From an uncultured Methylobacillus sp. (lineage in GTDB: Bacteria > Pseudomonadota > Gammaproteobacteria > Burkholderiales > Methylophilaceae): a stretch of 64,000 bases of DNA. The notes beneath the pieces were generated by a model. It saw only the letters and a program-made list of their open reading frames with translations. It searched no databases and was not told where the DNA came from. Below, piece by piece: positions 38,431-45,906 of the stretch. The position numbers were made by a program, and so were the translations under genes. The stretch's first letter is position 1. Each line of letters starts with the position of its first letter. The stretch lies in contig CAMLDO010000001.1 in NCBI GenBank assembly GCA_946478865.1, positions 202,208 to 266,207 of the forward strand, read 5' to 3'.

Positions 38431-40838
38431 CCATACGACAACTTGCACCGTCTGAACTGACGGTGACTTTCGACCCTGCCGATCTCGGCTTCGATAACAC
38501 TTCCCAAATACAGGATGCGCCAGCCGGCTGGATCGGCCAGCGGCGAGCCGAGAAGGCCGCCCGCTTCGGGCTGGCTCTGGATAGGCCCGGTTACCACCTG
38601 TTCGTGCTGGGCGAGGCCGGTAGCGGGCGCTCGTCCCTGATGTTCCGGCTCATGCAGGAGGTCGCAGCCATTCGTCCTGCTGCGCCCGACCTCGTTTATC
38701 TGCATGATTTCGATTGCCCCGAACGTCCGCTTGCGCTCCGTCTGGCTCCTGGGCAGGCCGTGGTACTGCGCAAGGCGATGGAAACGTTTTCCGAGCACAT
38801 GGCTCGCGAAATTCCGCACAAGCTGGACGAGGAAGGTTTCCGCATCGACAGCGATCGCCTGAAAAAGACGATGCGCCAGCCGCTGGAGCAGGCGTATGCC
38901 GCGCTGGTGGCTTTTGCTGCCGAGCGTCGTTTCTCGCTGCGTCGCGAGGAAGGCCGGTTGGTGTTCACGCTGCTGGATGAGGGCGGGAAGGCGATTCAGG
39001 AAGAGGCCGTGCTCGCGCTTGCGCCCGAGCGGCGGATGGAAATGGAAAAGGCCGAACTGGAGTTGCGCGGCGAGATCGGCAACTATCTGCAAACCGTGCG
39101 CCCGATCGAGGAAAAGCTCGAAACCGGGCTCAATGATCTACGTCGGCAGGCTATCCTGCCGCTGCTCGATGCCGAAATCGAAACGCTGCGCACGATCATG
39201 GCCGGCCATGTGGTCCAGCCCGAAAAGTTCGAGCGCTATCTGCACGGCTTGCATGACGACGTCTTGCAGGCGTTTCCCCTGCTTGCCGAGGCGCAGGAGG
39301 AAGGGCGTGATCAGATTGAGGCGCACTTCAATCGCTATCGTGTGAACGTCATGGTCGATAACGCGAGCGCTGCCGGTGCACCAGCCTTGCGCGACGACGA
39401 TCCGACATTCCGTTCGCTGTTCGGCGGTATCGATTTCCAGGCCGAAAACGGTATTCTGGCGACGGATTACACCCGCATCCGTCCGGGCAACCTCCATCGC
39501 GCGCATGGCGGCTACCTCATGCTGCACCTGCGCGATGTGGCGCGCGACGGGGCAGTGTGGGAAAAGTTGCAGCGCTACCTGCGGCATGGCTGCGTGCAGA
39601 TCGAGGAGCCGGGCGCTGGAGCCAGCCAGCTGTCGGCAATGAGTCTCGAAACCGAGGCACTGGAGTTGCGTACAAAACTGGCCCTGATCGGCTCGTCGGA
39701 GGACTATTACGGCCTTCAGGAGCTGGACCCCGACCTGATGCGTCACTTTCGCGTCAAAGTCGATTTCGCCGCATATTTCCCCGCGACGACGGAAACCCGT
39801 CGCGCGCTGAGCGCCTTCATCGCGCGTCGTTGCCGCGATCTCGATCTGCCTGCCTGTTCTGCCGGCGCGGTAGCGCGCTTGCTGCTGGAAATGCAGCGCC
39901 TCATCGACGATCAGCGGCATATCTCTACCGAGCTGGGGCAACTGGAAGCGTTGCTCATCGAATCCGCTGCTTTCAACCGGTTGCATGGATCCGAGGCCGC
40001 GATTACCGAAGCGGATGTCGAGGCTGCGCTGGCGGCGCGACGCGAGCGGCATGATTACCCTGAACAGCAGATGCAGGAATCCATCGAGGCCGGGGAGTTG
40101 ATGATCCTCGCGCAAGGCGGAGTGGTTGGTCAGATCAATGGACTGGCGCAGGTCGATCTCGGCGATTACCGCTTCGGCTTGCCGGTGCGCATTACCGCAC
40201 GCACTTATGCAGGCGAGGAGGGGGTGATCAATATCGACCGCGAGGTCGAAATGACGCTGCCTTCGCATGACAAGGGCGTGCTGATTCTGCAGGGCTGGCT
40301 CGCCGCCGCATTTGCCCGCCTGGCGCCGCTTTGTCTTTCAGCTTCGCTCGTGTTCGAACAGGAATATCACGGCGTCGAAGGGGATTCGGCCTCCTGTGCC
40401 GAGCTGTTCGCGCTGCTCTCGTCACTGGCTGGCCTGCCGCTGCCGCAAGGCATGGCCGTGACGGGCGCCCTCAATCAGCACGGCGAGGTCATGCCGGTCG
40501 GCGGCATCAACGAGAAAATCGAAGGCTGGTTTCGTACCTGTTCCCGCCTCGGGCTGGATGGTACGCAAGGCGTGATCATTCCTGCACGTAACCGCGCTCA
40601 CTTGGTGCTTGATCAGGAGGTGCGCAGTGCGGTGGAACGCGGCGAATTCCGCATCCATACCATCGATCACGTGCTGGAAGGCATCGAGCTCCTGACCGGC
40701 GTCGAAGCCGGACGCATGGATGCTTCGGGCTTCTATCCCGGCCTGACCGTGATGGGACGCATCCAGCATACGCTCGATGATTTCCGCAAGGCGTGTGAGG
40801 AAAGCGGGCACTCCCGGGAGCATGATCATGGCAAATAA
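38427..40838 (+). CDS. Lon-family ATP-dependent protease (LonB/YcbZ-like)
   Basis: 803 residues from a TTG codon that overlaps the moaE stop. The N-terminal AAA region has a Walker A variant GEAGSGRSSL (Arg for Lys, as is usual in this subfamily), with a long helical insertion (about 130-300). Sensor and Walker B regions (HRAHGGYLMLHLRDV) follow. The C-terminal Lon protease domain carries the Ser-Lys dyad: Ser in VEGDSASCAELFALLSSL and Lys in GGINEKIEGWF. It degrades selected proteins; the substrate is unknown. Coupling to moaE by overlap is probably just operon compression. A downstream start near MTIRQ-equivalent positions is not available, so TTG is retained. Confidence 0.85.
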   Translation: MTIRQLAPSELTVTFDPADLGFDNTSQIQDAPAGWIGQRRAEKAARFGLALDRPGYHLFVLGEAGSGRSSLMFRLMQEVAAIRPAAPDLVYLHDFDCPERPLALRLAPGQAVVLRKAMETFSEHMAREIPHKLDEEGFRIDSDRLKKTMRQPLEQAYAALVAFAAERRFSLRREEGRLVFTLLDEGGKAIQEEAVLALAPERRMEMEKAELELRGEIGNYLQTVRPIEEKLETGLNDLRRQAILPLLDAEIETLRTIMAGHVVQPEKFERYLHGLHDDVLQAFPLLAEAQEEGRDQIEAHFNRYRVNVMVDNASAAGAPALRDDDPTFRSLFGGIDFQAENGILATDYTRIRPGNLHRAHGGYLMLHLRDVARDGAVWEKLQRYLRHGCVQIEEPGAGASQLSAMSLETEALELRTKLALIGSSEDYYGLQELDPDLMRHFRVKVDFAAYFPATTETRRALSAFIARRCRDLDLPACSAGAVARLLLEMQRLIDDQRHISTELGQLEALLIESAAFNRLHGSEAAITEADVEAALAARRERHDYPEQQMQESIEAGELMILAQGGVVGQINGLAQVDLGDYRFGLPVRITARTYAGEEGVINIDREVEMTLPSHDKGVLILQGWLAAAFARLAPLCLSASLVFEQEYHGVEGDSASCAELFALLSSLAGLPLPQGMAVTGALNQHGEVMPVGGINEKIEGWFRTCSRLGLDGTQGVIIPARNRAHLVLDQEVRSAVERGEFRIHTIDHVLEGIELLTGVEAGRMDASGFYPGLTVMGRIQHTLDDFRKACEESGHSREHDHGK

Positions 40839-41238
40839 ACGCGACGAAGATGACGATAGCGGCAAGGTGCGCATCGATAAGTGGTTGTGGGCGGCGCGTT
40901 TTTTCAAAACTCGAGGACTTGCGGCCGAAGCCATCGATGGCGGCAAGATCCGTTATGACGGAGAGCGTCCCAAGGCGGCCAAGGAAGTCAGGCTGGGCGC
41001 GGTGCTGCGCATCACGCGCCCGGATGGCGAGTGGGAAGTGATCGTGCGCGGCCTGTCCGTACAACGTCGCGGTGCGCCCGAAGCTGCCTTGCTGTATGAG
41101 GAAACTGAACAAAGCCGTCAGCGCCGCGAACAGGCGCAACTGACGCGCGAAGCGGAGCATGGCATGCGCGACCGAGGCATGGGGCGGCCCACCAAGCGCG
41201 ACCGCCGCCTCATCAAGCGCTTCAATGAAAGCTACTGA
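40828..41238 (+). CDS. hslR: S4-domain RNA-binding protein, Hsp15 type
   Basis: 136 residues. The S4 fold (VRIDKWLWAARFFKTRGLAAEAIDGGKIRYDGERPKAAKEVRLG) and the basic C-terminus (MGRPTKRDRRLIKRFNESY) are typical of Hsp15, which binds stalled 50S subunits carrying nascent chains. The ATG at 40828 is chosen because GGGAG lies 7 bp upstream; an in-frame ATG at 40822 is too close to it. It overlaps the Lon-like gene by 11 bp. Confidence 0.9.
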   Translation: MANKRDEDDDSGKVRIDKWLWAARFFKTRGLAAEAIDGGKIRYDGERPKAAKEVRLGAVLRITRPDGEWEVIVRGLSVQRRGAPEAALLYEETEQSRQRREQAQLTREAEHGMRDRGMGRPTKRDRRLIKRFNESY

Positions 41239-41702
41239 TACGCGGGCATCTTGCCCATGAGCCGGCTCGCTTCCTCCGTACCGACTATTTTTTCCAGGCT
41301 GTTGTGAAATAGGGCGATCAAGGCCGTGAGCGCTTCCGGCGTGGTTGCACGTTTGAGCGCGATCGTTAGCGCGAGGCTTTGGCTGCTGTCGGCATTTTCG
41401 ACGATACCGATCAGATAGGTGAAATAGCGTTGCGCTTCCCTGGTGGGAGCAGCCGGACGGGGTTGCTGTCCGGGTTCCATGCTGTCTTGGCTTTGGCCGC
41501 GGGCAATCAGGCCTTTCTCTACCAGGCCTGCCAGAATATTTTCCAATTCCATCGGCAAGGGCCTTAATTCGCGTCCCAGTTCGGAGAGGGATTTGCCCTT
41601 GCCCAGCACGATGAGTACTGTGCGCGACCAGCGGTCGAGCGTGTATTCTCTGGTTGCGATTTCCCTGTCGCCTGCGGGCGTACGTCGATAGTGGAGTTCC
41701 AT
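41232..41702 (-). CDS. Hypothetical protein, possible winged-helix
   Basis: 156 residues. It has an N-terminal region resembling a winged helix (LDRWSRTVLIVLGKGKSLSELGRELRPLPMELENILAGLVEKGLIAR), a proline/glutamine linker, and a helical C-terminus (RYFTYLIGIVENADSSQSLALTIALKRATTPEALTALIALFHNSL). I do not recognise a family. Convergent with hslR, overlapping by 7 bp at the stops. Confidence 0.6.
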   Translation of the reverse strand: MELHYRRTPAGDREIATREYTLDRWSRTVLIVLGKGKSLSELGRELRPLPMELENILAGLVEKGLIARGQSQDSMEPGQQPRPAAPTREAQRYFTYLIGIVENADSSQSLALTIALKRATTPEALTALIALFHNSLEKIVGTEEASRLMGKMPAYQ

Positions 41703-41739
41703 GTGTCAGCGAAGGTCTGAGGTCCGACGCGGACATTCG

Positions 41740-41762
41740 CATGCGGGTGTTACGCCCGCATG
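41740..41762 (-). terminator. Hairpin after the radical SAM gene
   Basis: CATGCGGG / CCCGCATG, an 8-bp perfect stem with a 7-nt loop, lies 11 bp after the radical SAM stop on the minus strand. There is no T run, so it is a weak or factor-assisted terminator. Confidence 0.45.
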
Positions 41763-41772
41763 ACAAAAGCAT

Positions 41773-42879
41773 TCAGAAAAGCGGCATCTGGGTGGAGTTG
41801 GGGACAGGGTTCATGACGACAGGCGGGCAGAACAGGTCGGTTCGCAAAGCCGTGCGGCTCTGGTTCAGTTGCAGGCGCTGGCAGGCGAGGTGAAACCGTT
41901 TGGCGATCATCTCGGCAAACAGCCCTTCGCCGCTCATGCGAGACTTGAAGTTCGCGTCATAAAGCTTGCCGCCGCGGCTTTGCCGGATCAGGCTGAGCAC
42001 GTGATCCGCCTTGAGCGGGTAATGGCGGCGCAGCCATTCCTCGAACAGGTCGACCAGTTCGTAAGGCAGGCGCAACAGCACGTAGCCGCAGCGTTTCGCG
42101 CCGGCCTCGGTCGCTTTCTCCATGATCAGTTCCATCTCTCTGTCGGTGAGTGCAGGAATGACCGGTGCGACCATGACGCCGGTCGGTATGCCCGCTTCTG
42201 CAATGCGACGCAGGGTTTCGAGGCGCCTTTCCGGAGCGGCTGCTCGCGGTTCCAGTCGGCGTGCAATGCTGCGATCAAGCGTGGTGATGGTTACGTACAC
42301 CGTTGCCAACCCAAGCTTTGCCATGGGCGCCAGCAGATCGAGATCCCGTTCCACTAGGGCAGACTTGGTTACCATGCTGACCGGGTGACGGCATTCCGCC
42401 AGCACTTCAAGGATGCCGCGCGTGATGCGATATTCCCGCTCGATCGGCTGATAGGCGTCCGTGTTCATTCCCAAGGCAATCGGCGCGCAGCGGTAGCCAG
42501 GTTTCGCCAGTTCCTTGCGCAGAATTTCCGCCGCATCCGGTTTGGCCTGCAGTCGGCTCTCGAAATCCAGTCCTGGCGACAATCCCAGGTAGGCATGCGA
42601 AGGTCGTGCGTAGCAGTAGATGCAGCCGTGCTCGCAACCACGATAAGGGTTCACCGTGCGGTCAAAGGGAATGTCGGGTGAATCGTTATAGGTAATGACT
42701 TTGCGGGTGGCGTCAAACGCGACTTCCGTTCGCAGGCGCGGCACTTCTTCGTCCAGGATGCCCCAGCCGTCGTCGAAATCTTCGCGCTGAAAGTGATCGA
42801 AACGGCTTACGGCATTGCTGGAAGCGCCTCGTCCCTTGTGAACGAGGAAGCGTAGCGGTTTGTAGTCGGAGTCGGTCAT
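41773..42879 (-). CDS. PA0069-family radical SAM protein
   Basis: 368 residues. The cluster motif CEHGCIYCYARPSHAYLG (about residues 84-92 for CxxxCxxC) is preceded by NPYRGCEHGC, the arrangement of the spore-photoproduct-lyase-like SPL superfamily; TKSALVERDLDLL and GVMVAPVIPALTDREM follow. The substrate of this family is not established. It is preceded by an SOS-box at 42893-42908, identical to the box before umuD except for one base, so DNA-damage induction is likely. This suggests a role in repair. It ends with PNSTQMPLF. Confidence 0.9.
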   Translation of the reverse strand: MTDSDYKPLRFLVHKGRGASSNAVSRFDHFQREDFDDGWGILDEEVPRLRTEVAFDATRKVITYNDSPDIPFDRTVNPYRGCEHGCIYCYARPSHAYLGLSPGLDFESRLQAKPDAAEILRKELAKPGYRCAPIALGMNTDAYQPIEREYRITRGILEVLAECRHPVSMVTKSALVERDLDLLAPMAKLGLATVYVTITTLDRSIARRLEPRAAAPERRLETLRRIAEAGIPTGVMVAPVIPALTDREMELIMEKATEAGAKRCGYVLLRLPYELVDLFEEWLRRHYPLKADHVLSLIRQSRGGKLYDANFKSRMSGEGLFAEMIAKRFHLACQRLQLNQSRTALRTDLFCPPVVMNPVPNSTQMPLF

Positions 42880-42892
42880 GCCAGGAATTTTA

Positions 42893-42908
42893 CTGTACGT
42901 TCGTACAA
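42893..42908. promoter_or_regulatory. LexA (SOS) box before the radical SAM gene
   Basis: CTGTACGTTCGTACAA fits the CTGT-N8-ACAG consensus in 15/16 (final A for G), 14-29 bp before the ATG of the radical SAM gene. Its match to the umuD box differs by one base (T/A in the centre). Confidence 0.75.
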
Positions 42909-43053
42909 TTAAATTCTAGTCCAACGAGCCGGATCATGCAATGCGAGGCGGCTGGCAGTGAGAGGCTAACGGGTAGTCTTGAGAGGGTAATCTTTTGCCG
43001 CAACGCGCTCAGCGCCAGTAGAATGATGCAACTCTAAAATAATGGGTATTTGA

Positions 43054-44334
43054 ATGGATACGATCGCGGTTGTCGGTTTGGGGTATGTGGGATTGCCGCT
43101 GGCGGTTGCCTTCGGCAGGCTCGGAAAAACCATAGGATTTGATCTTTCCGCCGAGAAAGTACTTCATTACCAGCAGCATACCGATCCCTCCGGCGAAGTT
43201 TCCGACGAGGACATGAAGGCGGCGATTCACTTGGCCTGCACCACCGATCCTGCTGCGCTCGCGGAAGCCGATTACGTTATCGTCGCAGTGCCTACACCGG
43301 TCGATGCCGCACATCAGCCTGACTTCTCTCCCTTGGTCGGCGCCAGCCGCACGATCGGTCAGTACATGAAGCGAGGCTGCCTGGTGATCTACGAATCCAC
43401 CGTATATCCGGGCGCAACCGAGGAAATCTGCATCCCGGTCCTGGAGCAAGCTTCCGGCCTGAAATGGGGCAGGGACTTCAATGTCGGCTACTCGCCCGAA
43501 CGCATCAACCCCGGCGACAAGGAGCATGGCCTGCATAACACGATCAAGGTCGTCGCGGGCGATACGCCCGAGGTGCTCGACCGCGTGGCATGTCTGTACG
43601 AGAAGGTCGTTCAGGTGGGAGTGCATCGCGCATCGAGCATCAAGGTCGCGGAAGCCGCCAAGGTCATCGAGAACACGCAGCGGGACCTCAATATCGCTCT
43701 GATGAACGAGCTTTCGATCATCTTCCACAAAATCGGGATCGACACGATGGAAGTCTTGCATGCTGCCGGTACGAAGTGGAATTTCCTCCCTTTCCGGCCC
43801 GGGCTCGTGGGCGGGCATTGCATTGGCGTTGATCCTTATTACCTGACGCACAAGGCCGACATGCTCGGGTATCACCCGCAAGTCATACTGGCGGGCCGCC
43901 GTATCAACGACGGCATGGGGAAATTTGTCGCCGAGCAGACCGTGAAGCGCCTCATCGATTGCGGCAGCCCGATCAAGGGCGCCAAAGTGAATGTGCTTGG
44001 CCTGACATTCAAGGAAAACTGCTCCGACCTGCGCAATTCGCGTGTCATTGATCTCATCGATGAGTTGAAGAGCTACGGCATCGAAGTCAGCGTGCACGAT
44101 CCCGTGGCCGATAGTGGCGAAGCGCGGCATGAGTATGCAGTGGAGTTGACGGATTGGGAGGGTTTGAGCGCGGCAGACGCCATCGTTGTAGCCGTGGCGC
44201 ACCAATACTACCGCGAGCTACCGCTGGCCGATCTGCAATCCAAGGTCAAGCCAGGCGGAGTGTTCGTCGACGTGAAATCCCAGTTCGAACCGGAGCGGCT
44301 GAAAGCGAACGGGCTTTCGGTATGGCGGCTGTAA
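43054..44334 (+). CDS. Nucleotide-sugar 6-dehydrogenase (TviB/WbpO/VipA type)
   Basis: 426 residues. NAD-binding start TIAVVGLGYVGLPLAVAFG, ESTVYPGATEEICIPVLE, SPERINPGD, catalytic lysine in KVAEAAKVIENTQRDLNIALMNE, active-site cysteine in GLVGGHCIGVDPYYL, and GLTFKENCSDLRNSRV. It oxidises a UDP-HexNAc to the uronic acid (UDP-GalNAcA or -GlcNAcA). It fits with the capD-like gene and galU at 3343-6106 in surface-polysaccharide synthesis. It is the last chromosomal gene before the island; its terminator also served the tRNA downstream before insertion. Confidence 0.93.
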   Translation: MDTIAVVGLGYVGLPLAVAFGRLGKTIGFDLSAEKVLHYQQHTDPSGEVSDEDMKAAIHLACTTDPAALAEADYVIVAVPTPVDAAHQPDFSPLVGASRTIGQYMKRGCLVIYESTVYPGATEEICIPVLEQASGLKWGRDFNVGYSPERINPGDKEHGLHNTIKVVAGDTPEVLDRVACLYEKVVQVGVHRASSIKVAEAAKVIENTQRDLNIALMNELSIIFHKIGIDTMEVLHAAGTKWNFLPFRPGLVGGHCIGVDPYYLTHKADMLGYHPQVILAGRRINDGMGKFVAEQTVKRLIDCGSPIKGAKVNVLGLTFKENCSDLRNSRVIDLIDELKSYGIEVSVHDPVADSGEARHEYAVELTDWEGLSAADAIVVAVAHQYYRELPLADLQSKVKPGGVFVDVKSQFEPERLKANGLSVWRL

Positions 44335-44355
44335 TCGGCGGTGCAAGAGGCGCAA

Positions 44356-44379
44356 AAAAACCGGCGAAAGCCGGTTTTT
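44356..44379. terminator. Terminator between the dehydrogenase gene and the att site
   Basis: AAAAACCGGC-GAAA-GCCGGTTTTT, a perfect 10-bp stem with a GAAA loop and T run. It lies 12 bp from the left att repeat, on the tRNA's 3' side, so before integration it would have ended the tRNA-Val transcript as well. Confidence 0.9.
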
Positions 44380-44391
44380 CATTTTGAAGCA

Positions 44392-44437
44392 TGGTGGGCG
44401 GTACTGGGATCGAACCAGTGACCCCTGCCGTGTGAAG
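44392..44437 (-). repeat. attL: 46-bp copy of the tRNA-Val 3' end
   Basis: Identical to 63947-63992. It contains the T arm, acceptor 3' strand and CCA of tRNA-Val plus part of the anticodon loop. Immediately beyond it the anticodon stem is lost (AGCCT instead of AGGCAGTGCT), so this copy is not a functional tRNA gene. Confidence 0.92.
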
Positions 44438-44500
44438 CCTAAATAAAATCTCTTACAAATCCAGTCCTTTAGCCGTTGTGTGATTTGTTGTAGTATTTAT

Positions 44501-44518
44501 CAGCACAAAATCAGCACA
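44501..44518. promoter_or_regulatory. Left arm-type recombinase site
   Basis: CAGCACAAAATCAGCACA, two CAGCACA units 11 bp apart. The right end of the island has the same pair at 63846-63863 with a single mismatch. It lies between attL and the integrase gene. Confidence 0.5.
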
Positions 44519-44541
44519 GTACGGTTTTCTAAAGGGATTAG

Positions 44542-45621
44542 ATGGCGACCATCAGACAAACAATTCATGGTACTTGGCAAGTTCAAATTCGACGTAAAGG
44601 TTATCCCACACAGACACGTACATTTGATAAGAAGTCAGAGGGGGAAATCTGGGCGCGTGATGTCGAGCGTGATATAGATAAAGGTGAATTCAAAGATCGC
44701 CGCAATGCCCAAGATACAACTTTGTACGAAGTGTTAAAACGTTATTTAGAGCGCGATGCGCCTAAGCTTAAGAGCGCAGAATCGGTCGAATTCCGGATCG
44801 AGGCATTTAAGTCTCACAAGATGGCCAAGTATTCCATGGCCGCACTCACGCCAACAGTCATCCAGAATTGGATTGATGATCGTTTGAAAGATGGTGTTTC
44901 CGGGTCTACCGTGAATCGGGAATTAAGTGTGCTCCGCTCTGCCATCAAGAAAGGGATACTCAGTTTCGATCTCAATATTGATAATCCTGTACATGGCACG
45001 CATCGCCCTAAAGAGGCCCCTCCACGCGAGAGACGTTTATTCGATGGTGAAGAGGAGCGGATACTTGCTGCTATTGAAGTTGTTAAACGCGGAGATAATG
45101 GACATTTCGCTGGCCCTCAGAATGCCTGGATGAAGCCCGTGGTGATTTTCGCGATTGAGACAGCCATGCGAAGAGGCGAAATCTTGGCTCTGACATGGCC
45201 GCATGTAAATCTTAAGAAACGTACTGCGCACCTGGTCGATACGAAAAACGGTACATCTCGAACCGTACCCCTTACCCAACGAGCTGTAATGCTCCTTGAG
45301 AGTCTGCCTCGATCAATTGATAGTAGGGTATTTCCGCTCACTGAAAATGCGCTCAAACTATCTTTCCGACGAGCCGTAGAGCGATCTCTAAAGCGTTATA
45401 AAGATGAATGTAAAAGCGAAGGTGTTGCAGCAGATCCTCGCTATTTAGTGGATCTGCACTTTCACGATCTAAGGCATGAAGGTGCTAGTAGGCTAGCCAG
45501 AGTATTTATGCCACACGAGCTGGCAAAAATCTGCGGTTGGAAAGATCTGAAAATGGTCATGCGATATTACCAGGCTAAAACTGAAGATTTGCTGGAAAAA
45601 CTTACGAAATATGAGGGCTAG
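44542..45621 (+). CDS. int: Tyrosine recombinase (site-specific integrase)
   Basis: 359 residues. An N-terminal arm-binding/core-binding region (about 1-160) precedes the catalytic domain: Arg I in ETAMRRGEILALTW, the Lys of the beta-hairpin (DTKNGTSRTVPLT), HxxR in LHFHDLRHEGASR, and the nucleophile in MVMRYYQAKTEDLLEKL. It has AAAGGGA before the ATG. It begins 104 bp from attL. It catalyses recombination between the tRNA-Val site and the element site. The AlpA-like protein at 63280 may act as its excisionase. Confidence 0.93.
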   Translation: MATIRQTIHGTWQVQIRRKGYPTQTRTFDKKSEGEIWARDVERDIDKGEFKDRRNAQDTTLYEVLKRYLERDAPKLKSAESVEFRIEAFKSHKMAKYSMAALTPTVIQNWIDDRLKDGVSGSTVNRELSVLRSAIKKGILSFDLNIDNPVHGTHRPKEAPPRERRLFDGEEERILAAIEVVKRGDNGHFAGPQNAWMKPVVIFAIETAMRRGEILALTWPHVNLKKRTAHLVDTKNGTSRTVPLTQRAVMLLESLPRSIDSRVFPLTENALKLSFRRAVERSLKRYKDECKSEGVAADPRYLVDLHFHDLRHEGASRLARVFMPHELAKICGWKDLKMVMRYYQAKTEDLLEKLTKYEG

Positions 45622-45906
45622 CGAATAGATTTAGGTCTTCGACCATTTCAGTGAATCCAGTAAATACTAATGATTCAGGTGAGTTTTATGGTTACTGGGC
45701 CCCTTAAAAGCCAATTTGGAGTAAAGTACGTGGCAACAATACGCGAAAATCAGATTAATAAATACGCGATTCAGGGAAATGCAAAAATTACACTCACTAG
45801 CGTGGGGTAGGGGTCACCCCAACAAAACCAACAATTTTGGCTTCGAACCTTTTCAAGATTCAGGTGTTGCAAATTTAATTTGGCACCGCTCTTCAAAGGG
45901 GCTCGA
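45622..45906. other. Gap between integrase and ATPase operon
   Basis: 285 bp, A/T-rich, no convincing gene. GGGGTCACCCC (45810-45820) is a short palindrome about 90 bp before the ATPase ATG, a possible operator. A candidate ribosome-binding site (AAAGGGG) is present just before the ATPase ATG. No obvious -10/-35 pair stands out. Confidence 0.5.

Noticed and set aside
38427..40838. Walker A lysine loss in the Lon-like protein as an inactivating change.
   Set aside because: GxxGSGR is normal in this Lon subfamily, so it is not evidence of decay.
44392..44437. A second tRNA-Val gene at the left end.
   Set aside because: Only the 3' 46 bp is present; the anticodon stem and D arm are replaced by unrelated sequence.
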